From: Rikenellaceae bacterium
Lineage (GTDB): Bacteria; Bacteroidota; Bacteroidia; Bacteroidales; Rikenellaceae
NCBI GenBank assembly: GCA_020859875.1
Contig: JAJBVJ010000171.1
Location: forward strand, 1-5,238
Length of the DNA: 5,238 bases
Reading direction: 5' to 3'
Shown here: positions 1-5,201 of the stretch, piece by piece
Layout of the letters: each line of letters begins with the position of its first letter
How positions within the stretch are numbered: the stretch's first letter is position 1
Notes under the pieces: generated by a model
Told to the model about the DNA's origin: nothing
Seen by the model: only the letters and a program-made list of their open reading frames with translations
The model's database searches: none
Program-made: the position numbers and the translations under genes

Positions 1-126
1 TGCCGACATATCCCTGAATTTATCAAATATAATTATTATTTTTACGCCCTGTTAGAAAAATAACAATAATAGATTCAAGTACCGGAACACCAACAGCAAA
101 AACGATAACCGATAATAATAGCTAAA
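1..126 (+). other. A/T-rich leader upstream of the CoA-transferase gene
   Basis: No coding region is supported here. The stretch is strongly A/T-rich and carries two copies of AATAATAG (65-72 and 114-121), the second just before the start codon at 127. TATTTTTA at 37-44 matches the Bacteroidota -7 pattern TAnnTTTG at seven of eight positions, but no TTTG-like -33 element sits 18-20 bases upstream, so the promoter is only a possibility. The ATG is preceded by A-rich sequence rather than a Shine-Dalgarno motif, as is normal in this phylum. The first bases could belong to the end of an upstream transcription unit, which cannot be judged from the window. Confidence 0.35.
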
Positions 127-1452
127 ATGAATAGCCAGATCAAATTCGTTACCGCCGACCAGGCGGTAGAGGTAATCAAGAGCGGCGACCATGTACACCT
201 TAGCAGCGTCGCCAGCGCTCCCCAGTGCCTTATCGACGCCATGTGCCGCCGCGGTGACAGCGGCCAGCTGAAAGACGTACATATCCACCATCTCCACACC
301 GAGGGCCCTGCCCCCTATACCAATGCCAAATATGAAGGCATATTTCAGCTCGACTCCTTCTTCGTGGGGGGCAACGTTCGCAAAGATACACAGGCGGGCT
401 CGGCAGATTATATCCCGGTATTTTTGAGCGAAACACAAAAACTCTACCGCTCGGGCGTGCTCCCGTGCGATGTGGCAATGATCCAGGTCTCTCCGCCGGA
501 CAAACACGGATATGTATCACTCGGCACCTCGGTCGACGCGACGCTTGCGGCCGTGGAGTGTGCAAAGACCGTGATAGCCGTGGTGAACAAACATGTTCCG
601 CGTGCTTTCGGCGATGCGTTTATACATGCCGCCCAAATAGACATTTTCGTCGAGGACGACAAACCGCTCATGGAAGGCCATTTCTCGGAGCCCACTGACA
701 TCGAGTGTGCGATCGGTCGCAACTGCGCCGGCCTTATCGAGGACGGGGCATGCCTTCAGATGGGTATCGGGGCGATCCCGAATGCCGTCCTTTCCCAGCT
801 CGGTAACCATAAAAACCTGGGTATCCACACCGAAATGTTTGCCGACGGAGTGCTTCCGCTGGTGGAAAAGGGCGTGATCAACGGCATGAACAAAGCGATC
901 GACAAAGGCAAAATGGTTTCCACATTCCTGATGGGATCGCAGGCCGTTTACGATTTTATAGACAATAACCCGGGGGTTGCCATGATGGATGTGGCCTATA
1001 CGAACGACCCGTTCATCATCGCCCGTAATCCGAAGGTAACTGCGATCAATTCGGCCCTGCAGGTGGACATCACCGGCCAGGTGTGCGCCGACTCGATAGG
1101 AACCATATTCTACTCGGGTGTCGGCGGCCAGGTGGACTTTATGTACGGAGCTTCCCGCTCGGAAGGCGGAAAGGCGATCCTGGCCATGCCATCGGCTACC
1201 AACAAAGGCGTAAGCAAGATAGCGCCCGTATTGACCCCGGGTGCAGGGGTGGTAACCACCCGCGCCCATCTACACTGGGTAGTGACCGAATACGGCGCCG
1301 TAAACGTCTACGGCAAAACCCTCCAGGAGCGGGCCCGCCTGATAATAAGCATCGCCCACCCCGACCACCGCGAAGAGCTCGAAAAAGCGGCATTCGATAG
1401 GTTCGGTTCGCACTATGCATATATAAAAAAGACGGTAGACATCAAAAATTAA
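127..1452 (+). CDS. Acetyl-CoA hydrolase/transferase family CoA-transferase (4-hydroxybutyrate or butyrate:acetate CoA-transferase type)
   Basis: This 441-residue protein is a full-length class I-type CoA-transferase of the acetyl-CoA hydrolase/transferase family, a soluble cytoplasmic enzyme. It moves CoA between a short-chain acyl-CoA and a carboxylate, usually acetate, through a glutamyl-CoA thioester. Visible family marks are the glycine-rich GIGAIPNAV at 213-221, the catalytic-glutamate motif LGIHTEMF at 231-238 (E236 equivalent to the active-site Glu of 4-hydroxybutyrate CoA-transferase), SGVGGQVDF at 330-338, and the C-terminal block VTEYGAVNVYGKTLQERA at 386-403, followed by the IAHPDHREEL helix. 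Length and motif order are normal, with no break. The ATG at 127 gives the expected N-terminus. The gene stands alone, with a strong terminator 24 bases after the stop, so neighbours do not reveal the substrate. Candidates are 4-hydroxybutyrate, butyryl-CoA/acetate or succinyl-CoA/acetate exchange. Family assignment is firm; the substrate is unresolved. Confidence 0.93.
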   Translation: MNSQIKFVTADQAVEVIKSGDHVHLSSVASAPQCLIDAMCRRGDSGQLKDVHIHHLHTEGPAPYTNAKYEGIFQLDSFFVGGNVRKDTQAGSADYIPVFLSETQKLYRSGVLPCDVAMIQVSPPDKHGYVSLGTSVDATLAAVECAKTVIAVVNKHVPRAFGDAFIHAAQIDIFVEDDKPLMEGHFSEPTDIECAIGRNCAGLIEDGACLQMGIGAIPNAVLSQLGNHKNLGIHTEMFADGVLPLVEKGVINGMNKAIDKGKMVSTFLMGSQAVYDFIDNNPGVAMMDVAYTNDPFIIARNPKVTAINSALQVDITGQVCADSIGTIFYSGVGGQVDFMYGASRSEGGKAILAMPSATNKGVSKIAPVLTPGAGVVTTRAHLHWVVTEYGAVNVYGKTLQERARLIISIAHPDHREELEKAAFDRFGSHYAYIKKTVDIKN

Positions 1453-1476
1453 TCACTGCGGCGGAAATTGGTCAAG

Positions 1477-1508
1477 ACCGGGAAAGAGGACTCTTTCCCG
1501 GTTTTTTT
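1477..1508 (+). terminator. Strong intrinsic terminator after the CoA-transferase gene
   Basis: ACCGGGAAAGAG at 1477-1488 is followed by its exact reverse complement at 1491-1502. In practice this is an 11-bp stem with a GGAC-type four-base loop, and a run of seven T (1502-1508) follows directly. The stem begins 24 bases after the stop codon at 1450-1452. This separates the CoA-transferase transcript from the kinase gene downstream. Confidence 0.93.
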
Positions 1509-1523
1509 CAACTGATTTTTTCG

Positions 1524-1542
1524 TACCTTTATTAAACGTTTG
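1524..1542 (+). promoter_or_regulatory. Possible weak promoter for the kinase gene
   Basis: Two near-matches to the -7 element TAnnTTTG lie here: TACCTTTA at 1524-1531 and AACGTTTG at 1535-1542, each with one mismatch. Neither has a proper TTTG at the expected -33 distance; the T-run of the preceding terminator (1502-1508) is the only candidate, 19 bases before the first. A promoter is expected because a strong terminator precedes and the kinase gene is the next transcription unit, but which element is used cannot be decided from sequence. Confidence 0.3.
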
Positions 1543-1547
1543 GTAGT

Positions 1548-1623
1548 GTCCACCCCTAAAAAGCACAAAAGGACATTTTTTCCGGATTAACGTCCACACC
1601 AAAACAGGCGATTCGGACGTATT
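1548..1623. repeat. Degenerate direct repeat with 44-bp period
   Basis: GTCCACCCC at 1548-1556 recurs as GTCCACACC at 1592-1600, and GGACAT at 1571-1576 recurs as GGACGT at 1615-1620, both exactly 44 bases later. Aligning 1548-1579 with 1592-1623 gives 21 identical positions of 32. Each copy therefore contains a GTCC...GGAC inverted pair. It could be a regulator-binding array or an eroded mobile-element end. It lies directly upstream of the kinase start at 1649. Confidence 0.4.
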
Positions 1624-1648
1624 AAGAGGAAAAGGCCAGCTTTATTTT

Positions 1649-2401
1649 ATGAAAAAAATCATCAACGAAAAATACCGCCACCTTACCGGATTCATCGACA
1701 TGATTCCATGCGGAGGCTTCGAAGAGGGGGGCGAGCTTGTCTATAATATCCGCAACCAGGTTAAGGTATTCGACGTCGACGGAGAAAAAATCGTGGTAAA
1801 GAGGTTTAAAAAACCACATAAATTCAACCGGTTGATGTATACCTTTTTCCGGGGAACGAAAGCGGAAAGGGCCTACCGTAACGCCATGGAACTCAAAAGC
1901 CTCGGTGTCGGCACCCCGGTTCCTATCGCATCCATTAATATAAAGGAAAAAGGGCTTATTTCCGACTGTTATCTGATAACGCAGTATACCGACTTTAAAC
2001 CGGTACGCGACCTTATCCTGGAAGAAAAATATATCCGGGCCATGGGCCTGACCGCTCTGGTCGATTTTACCGCCACGCTCCATGAAAAAGGGGTGGAGCA
2101 TAAGGATTTTACAAACACCAATGTACTTTACAGCCTGAATTCTGACCTTACTTTCGATTTTATGGTGATCGATATTAACCGCATGTCTTTCGGTTATATG
2201 TCGAGACTGTCCTGTATATCCAACTTAAAGAGGCTTTGCAAAGACTCGGAATCCATCCACGACTTTTCCGTCAAGTATGCAGCCCGCCGGGGCTGGAATC
2301 CCTATTTTTGCCTTTTTGCTCTGGCATTTTTCCGCGGAGTCTTCGAAAACCGCAAAAAAACCACAGGCTACCTGAAACAGCTCCGCCGAAGTAACGGATA
2401 G
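1649..2401 (+). CDS. Lipopolysaccharide/Kdo kinase-like protein (WaaP/InaA-type protein-kinase fold)
   Basis: The 250-residue product has the compact kinase fold of the lipopolysaccharide kinases (WaaP, KdkA, InaA group), cytoplasmic or membrane-peripheral enzymes that phosphorylate heptose or Kdo in the LPS inner core using ATP. Visible kinase marks, in order, are the ATP-binding lysine K51 in IVVKRFK, a conserved-helix glutamate candidate (E73 or E81), the catalytic loop HKDFTNTNVL at 151-160 (D153 as catalytic base, N158 as metal ligand), and the DFG-equivalent VIDINRM at 173-179 (D175). No signal peptide or membrane segment is evident; the C-terminus is basic. ATG at 1649 leaves about 50 residues before K51, normal for this family. 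The start has only a purine-rich AAGAGGAAAAGG (1624-1635) upstream. The gene is a single unit between two strong terminators. Whether it acts on Kdo, another envelope sugar or a different substrate is not shown. Confidence 0.82.
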   Translation: MKKIINEKYRHLTGFIDMIPCGGFEEGGELVYNIRNQVKVFDVDGEKIVVKRFKKPHKFNRLMYTFFRGTKAERAYRNAMELKSLGVGTPVPIASINIKEKGLISDCYLITQYTDFKPVRDLILEEKYIRAMGLTALVDFTATLHEKGVEHKDFTNTNVLYSLNSDLTFDFMVIDINRMSFGYMSRLSCISNLKRLCKDSESIHDFSVKYAARRGWNPYFCLFALAFFRGVFENRKKTTGYLKQLRRSNG

Positions 2402-2431
2402 TTTTTTGGTTCATAGCAACCGTCAGAATAC

Positions 2432-2466
2432 AAAAACCGCGGAGCTATGGAACTCCGCGGTTTTTT
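2432..2466 (+). terminator. Strong intrinsic terminator after the kinase gene
   Basis: AAAAACCGCGGAG at 2432-2444 pairs perfectly with 2453-2465, giving a 13-bp stem with a G/C core (CCGCGGAG/CTCCGCGG) and an eight-base loop. T runs from 2461 to 2466, and the A-run at 2432-2436 means the hairpin could also work for transcription from the other strand. It begins 31 bases after the kinase stop codon. Confidence 0.93.
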
Positions 2467-2589
2467 GCAACATCTGCTGGCTTACAGATTCTGATTCATA
2501 ACAAACTGGTACAAAGGTCGCGGTGGCACGGGTTTTCATCAATCCCGAAAAATAGGTAAATTGCAAGACCATTATGACCTTAAAGGGGG

Positions 2590-2620
2590 TTTATCCGGCG
2601 GGATATAATGGTTAATTTTG
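2590..2620 (+). promoter_or_regulatory. Bacteroidota-type promoter of the hemerythrin/LuxR operon
   Basis: TAATTTTG at 2613-2620 is a perfect match to the -7 element TAnnTTTG, and TTTA at 2590-2593, 19 bases upstream, fits the -33 element TTTG with one mismatch. Transcription should start near 2625-2628, only about 10 bases before the first ATG of the hemerythrin gene at 2637. The upstream gap (2467-2589) shows no other convincing site. The extended sequence around the -7 box closely resembles that of the promoter at 4061-4090. Confidence 0.75.
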
Positions 2621-2636
2621 CAGAAAAGATCCGCAA

Positions 2637-3386
2637 ATGAAATATAAAACGTTACCCTCCCGGGATGGGGATTCACCGAACGAACCTATGCGGCTGCCCT
2701 TCGACGGGAGCGGCGAAATGAAACTGGCCGACCTAATACTTGAAGACCACCGCCTCCTCCCTGTTCTCGAAAGGACGGGTATAGGGCTCGGGTTCGGCGA
2801 AAAACGGGTTAGCGAGGCGTGTGCCCAGTCGGGTATACCGGTCGAACTGTTCATGCTTATTTGTTCGGTGCACAGCCGCGAAGGCTACGTTCCGGACTCG
2901 GCATGCCTGAAAAGCACCGACATAAGCGGCATCGTCGAATACCTGCACCAGTCCCACGAATATTTCAGGTTCCGCCAAATACCCTCCATGAGCGCTAAAC
3001 TCACGGTGATCGAACAGGGGTGCGATCCGCTGCACGGGAAGATGCTGCGACGGTTTTTCGAAGGTTACCGTACGGAGCTTGAAAACCACTTCGAATATGA
3101 AGAGACGGAAGTTTTCCCATATATGAAGGGATTGCTTTCCGGCAAAAAAGCCAAAGGCTATTCGATTCCCCGTTTCGAAGAGAACCACACCAATATCGAG
3201 GAAAAGCTGAACGACCTTAAAAATATCCTGCTGAAATACCTGCCGGCAGATTGCTGCCCGGAAGTTCGTTCCGAAATGCTGTACGATATTTTCCGTCTGG
3301 AAGAAGACCTCAAGCGGCACACCACAATCGAAGATTTGGTACTCATACCGCTGGTTTCTCAACTGGGAAAAACCGTGGGACAATGA
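2637..3386 (+). CDS. Hemerythrin-domain di-iron protein, RIC/YtfE-like
   Basis: The 249-residue soluble protein has the layout of RIC/YtfE/ScdA: a short N-terminal ScdA_N-like domain (about 28-80) and a C-terminal four-helix hemerythrin domain (about 100-240). Predicted iron ligands are H107 (in LHQSHEYF), H151 and E155 (HFEYE), H184 (ENHTNIEE), and H228 and E232 (HTTIE). Their spacing closely follows H84, H129, E133, H160, H204 and E208 of E. coli YtfE, as I recall that protein. The Cys-Cys of the RIC N-terminal motif is replaced: GIGLGFGEKR at 48-57 has G52-F53 at those positions. RIC proteins act in nitrosative and oxidative damage and FeS repair; this one may sense or bind O2, NO or iron instead. 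It shares an ATGA overlap with the LuxR gene downstream. The start may be M1 (2637) or M28 (2718), the latter preceded by GGGAG and matching where the conserved domain begins. Confidence 0.88.
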   Translation: MKYKTLPSRDGDSPNEPMRLPFDGSGEMKLADLILEDHRLLPVLERTGIGLGFGEKRVSEACAQSGIPVELFMLICSVHSREGYVPDSACLKSTDISGIVEYLHQSHEYFRFRQIPSMSAKLTVIEQGCDPLHGKMLRRFFEGYRTELENHFEYEETEVFPYMKGLLSGKKAKGYSIPRFEENHTNIEEKLNDLKNILLKYLPADCCPEVRSEMLYDIFRLEEDLKRHTTIEDLVLIPLVSQLGKTVGQ

Positions 3387-3988
3387 AAGACAGCGGAAGG
3401 TTCAGGGTGGCCCTGGTAGAGCCGTCGGCAATCGTGGCTACCGGTATAAGCACCGTACTCTCCCAAAGCGGAGGGTATGAGGTTGCGGGTGTTATTCCCG
3501 AAAACAATTATATCGGGGAGAGGCTTCGGATGCTCGACCCGGACATCGTTATCCTCAATCCTTCCATTGTCGACCGGGGTAGAACCCAGTCCGTCAGGGT
3601 GCAATACCCTTTTTTGCAGGAGTGTCTTCTTGTGGGTATTGCCTACGAGCTCTATCCCGAGACACTTCTCAAGCAATTCGATGCGGTTATAACCATCCAC
3701 GACGAGCCGAGGCAAATAATCAGGAAACTCCGCACGGCTATGGACGAAAAGACGGGAGCCCAGGATACGGCAATAAGCTACGAGCTTTCCGAACGGGAGA
3801 AGGAGATACTGATTTCGGTTGCCAAAGGCGCCACAAACAAGGAGATCGCCTCCCGGCACAATATTTCCGTCCATACCGTCATCTCCCACCGAAAAAACAT
3901 AACCCGGAAGACGGGCATAAAGACGGTCTCGGCACTTACTATCTACGCCGTGATAAACGGCCTTATAGATATTTCCGACAGCGAATAA
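3383..3988 (+). CDS. LuxR-type transcriptional regulator with phosphorylation-incompetent receiver-like domain
   Basis: This 201-residue DNA-binding regulator has a receiver-like N-terminal domain (about 7-120) and a C-terminal LuxR/GerE helix-turn-helix (about 135-196). The latter shows LSEREKEILISVAKGATNKE at 135-154 and a recognition-helix region at 162-178 (SVHTVISHRKNITRKTG). The receiver part begins VALVEPSAIVATGISTVL at 9-26, where the usual acidic pair is reduced to E13-P14. The strand that normally ends in the phosphorylated Asp reads DIVILNPS at 54-61, with N59 at the phospho-site, so ordinary histidine-kinase control is unlikely. The reading frame stays open back to 3251, but ATG 3383 is preferred: it overlaps the upstream TGA (ATGA, 3383-3386) and begins just before the first receiver strand. 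Translational coupling to the hemerythrin gene suggests the two proteins act together. Targets are unknown. Confidence 0.9.
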   Translation: MKDSGRFRVALVEPSAIVATGISTVLSQSGGYEVAGVIPENNYIGERLRMLDPDIVILNPSIVDRGRTQSVRVQYPFLQECLLVGIAYELYPETLLKQFDAVITIHDEPRQIIRKLRTAMDEKTGAQDTAISYELSEREKEILISVAKGATNKEIASRHNISVHTVISHRKNITRKTGIKTVSALTIYAVINGLIDISDSE

Positions 3989-4004
3989 AATATTCGGCTT
4001 TTAT
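3982..4004 (+). terminator. Possible weak terminator overlapping the LuxR stop codon
   Basis: CGAATA (3982-3987) and TATTCG (3991-3996) form a 6-bp inverted repeat with an AAA loop, followed by GCTTTTAT. The stop codon TAA (3986-3988) lies inside it. The stem is short and A/T-rich, so termination would be inefficient, and some readthrough toward the AraC gene is possible. It could equally be a protein-binding palindrome. Confidence 0.35.
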
Positions 4005-4060
4005 CCCGCATTTTAAAAACCTAACGGAACATCCTACACTCCTTTTGATCCACAAGGGGT

Positions 4061-4090
4061 TTTGTTTTATTGAAAATATGGGTAATTTTG
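4061..4090 (+). promoter_or_regulatory. Bacteroidota-type promoter of the AraC-family gene
   Basis: TTTG at 4061-4064 and TAATTTTG at 4083-4090 match both sigma-ABfr elements exactly (TTTG and TAnnTTTG), with an 18-base spacer. The predicted transcription start is about 4095-4099, giving a leader of roughly 80 bases before the ATG at 4179. A perfect palindrome lies directly on the predicted start. Confidence 0.82.
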
Positions 4091-4093
4091 TAG

Positions 4094-4112
4094 TCGGAAT
4101 ATTATATTCCGA
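4094..4112. promoter_or_regulatory. Perfect 19-bp palindrome at the AraC promoter start site (candidate operator)
   Basis: TCGGAATAT (4094-4102) and ATATTCCGA (4104-4112) are exact reverse complements around a single central T at 4103. The palindrome starts four bases after the -7 element and spans the predicted transcription start, a classic position for a repressor operator. The tight symmetry (nine-base arms, one-base centre) suits a homodimeric protein better than an RNA hairpin, since there is almost no loop. The binding protein is unknown; the LuxR or AraC protein encoded here, or an unlinked regulator, are all possible. Confidence 0.6.
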
Positions 4113-4178
4113 GAGATTCAGGCCCCACTTTATTCAGTTTTCGAGTACCCCGATTAATAAATATTAACCCTCGAGATT

Positions 4179-5057
4179 ATGGCAGGAGACCTTTTGTATG
4201 TGCGTGAGCATTTGTCGTGCCGCCACTACGTTTCCGATTACCGATGCAGTTTCCGTTACAGGGAAGACGAAGCGGGAAGTTATTTCTATTTCGACGACGA
4301 GCCCTACAACCTTATGATCTTTGTCCTCGAAGGGGAACTTACCGTCACCTGCAACGAATTCACCAACAGGACTTTCAAAAAAGGAGAAATACTCTTCATT
4401 CCGAAAGGCTCCATAGGTGTCAGCCGCTCTTCGCAAAAGAGCGCAGTGATAACCTGCCTTTTCGATGTCATAAACAACGTGTGCGATAAGCTGAATATCC
4501 ACTCCTACTGGCCCATTTGCCGTACCATAGATTACGACTTCCGCCCTCTGCCGATCATAAACCAGCTCTATTCCTTCCTCGATTCGCTTAAATATTATAT
4601 GCAACAGGGAATAAACTGCGAACACTTCCACGAACTCAAGCAGAGAGAACTCTTTTTGATACTGCGTTGGTTCTATAAAAAAGACGAACTGGCCGAACTG
4701 CTCTACCCCATCATAGGCAACTCACTCGATTTCAAAGCTTTGGTGCTCGAGAATTACCTGAAGGTGAGCAGCGTATCCGAACTGGCAGAACTATCGCGCA
4801 TGGGACGCAGCCATTTCGACGCGGTCTTCAAGGAAGAATTCGGTATGCCGGCGCGGCAATGGATGCTCAAACAGATAGCCAAACATGTAAAATACCATCT
4901 CTCGGAGCCTGGCGTTACCATCAGCGACGTGATGATAAAGTTCAATTTCAATTCACCGACCCACTTTACCCGCTTCTGTAAACAGCAGTTCGGATGCACT
5001 CCCACGGAGCTGATGACAAAGCTCCACTCGGACGATTTTAAGGCTCAACAGCTTTAG
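4179..5057 (+). CDS. AraC-family transcriptional regulator with N-terminal cupin-like domain
   Basis: The 292-residue regulator has an N-terminal jelly-roll sensor region and a C-terminal AraC/XylS DNA-binding domain. In the sensor part, NLMIFVLEGELTVTCNEFTN (44-63) and FKKGEILFIPKGS (66-78) show the alternating strands and turn glycines of a cupin. The DNA-binding part holds two helix-turn-helix units: about 197-218 (VSSVSELAELSRMGRSHFDA onward) and about 246-268 (TISDVMIKFNFNSPTHFTRF within it), then FKxxFGxTPxE-like CKQQFGCTPTEL at 267-278, the usual family end. It lacks the metal-binding histidines of catalytic cupins, as expected for a ligand sensor. ATG 4179 has no clear Shine-Dalgarno sequence. 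The gene has its own promoter with a palindrome at the start site, and the next gene's apparent control region follows within 100 bases. Its ligand and targets are unknown; control of itself or of the gene to the right is plausible. Confidence 0.92.
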   Translation: MAGDLLYVREHLSCRHYVSDYRCSFRYREDEAGSYFYFDDEPYNLMIFVLEGELTVTCNEFTNRTFKKGEILFIPKGSIGVSRSSQKSAVITCLFDVINNVCDKLNIHSYWPICRTIDYDFRPLPIINQLYSFLDSLKYYMQQGINCEHFHELKQRELFLILRWFYKKDELAELLYPIIGNSLDFKALVLENYLKVSSVSELAELSRMGRSHFDAVFKEEFGMPARQWMLKQIAKHVKYHLSEPGVTISDVMIKFNFNSPTHFTRFCKQQFGCTPTELMTKLHSDDFKAQQL

Positions 5058-5077
5058 ATTAACCATAAATCGGCTAT

Positions 5078-5151
5078 TTTACATTATTAAAAATGTGTAA
5101 AGTGTTTCAGGAAAAATGTAAATAATCGTTTGAATATTCCTGTTTACATTT
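5078..5151. repeat. Cluster of TGTAAA/TTTACA repeats in the right-hand regulatory region
   Basis: TTTACA occurs at 5078-5083 and 5143-5148, and its reverse complement TGTAAA at 5096-5101 and 5117-5122. The last pair extends to a perfect nine-base inverted repeat: AAATGTAAA at 5114-5122 against TTTACATTT at 5143-5151, with a 20-base spacer that contains the palindrome GAATATTC (5132-5139). The first pair forms an imperfect inverted repeat around ATTAA. Four copies in 71 bases suggest a regulator-binding array, although the A/T-rich background raises the chance expectation. Confidence 0.5.
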
Positions 5152-5152
5152 G
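5145..5152 (+). promoter_or_regulatory. -7 promoter element for a gene beyond the right edge
   Basis: TACATTTG matches TAnnTTTG exactly and is followed by the G/C-poor start-site context typical of Bacteroidota promoters. No TTTG lies at the normal distance; the nearest, at 5129-5132, is only 12 bases upstream, so the promoter may depend on an activator. The element overlaps the right arm of the TGTAAA/TTTACA repeat, so a protein bound there would directly affect polymerase. Predicted start is about 5157-5161. Confidence 0.5.
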
Positions 5153-5168
5153 CACTGTAAGAAAGACG

Positions 5169-5201
5169 AAGGTTTTAAGAAGGGGGAATTCTTAAAACCT
5201 T
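5169..5201 (+). other. Perfect 13-bp hairpin in the leader of the downstream transcript
   Basis: AAGGTTTTAAGAA (5169-5181) and TTCTTAAAACCTT (5189-5201) are exact reverse complements around the seven-base loop GGGGGAA (5182-5188). It begins about 10 bases after the predicted transcription start. No T-run follows on the + strand, only ATGAGATAAAAAAAATAGG-like A-rich sequence, so it is not an ordinary terminator. A 5'-end stabilising stem, a protein-binding RNA element or a DNA operator are all possible. The coding region it would serve is outside the window. Confidence 0.6.

Noticed and set aside
517..1269. A 250-codon open frame on the minus strand inside the CoA-transferase gene
   Set aside because: It lies wholly opposite a gene with clear family motifs; the translation is low-complexity, rich in His, Arg and Gly, with no recognisable domain. 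It is a shadow of the + strand codon pattern.
2514..2581. AAGGTC (2514-2519) and GACCTT (2576-2581) as a distal inverted repeat upstream of the hemerythrin promoter
   Set aside because: Six-base arms with a 56-base spacer are expected by chance, and no additional symmetry supports it.
3251..3382. N-terminal extension of the LuxR regulator by 44 residues
   Set aside because: The extension is read out of frame through the end of the hemerythrin gene, is basic and featureless, and the ATG at 3383 overlaps the preceding stop as expected for coupled genes and begins right before the receiver-like domain.
2733..3383. A 216-codon open frame on the minus strand opposite the hemerythrin gene
   Set aside because: Its translation has no domain signature, while the + strand frame keeps all six iron ligands at YtfE spacing.
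4078..4167. A 29-codon + strand open frame upstream of the AraC gene
   Set aside because: Its start codon lies before the -7 element and so outside the predicted transcript; the peptide shows no feature and no ribosome-binding site.
4164..4631. A 155-codon open frame on the minus strand opposite the AraC gene
   Set aside because: It mirrors the cupin-coding segment of a well-supported + strand gene and has no promoter or recognisable domain.
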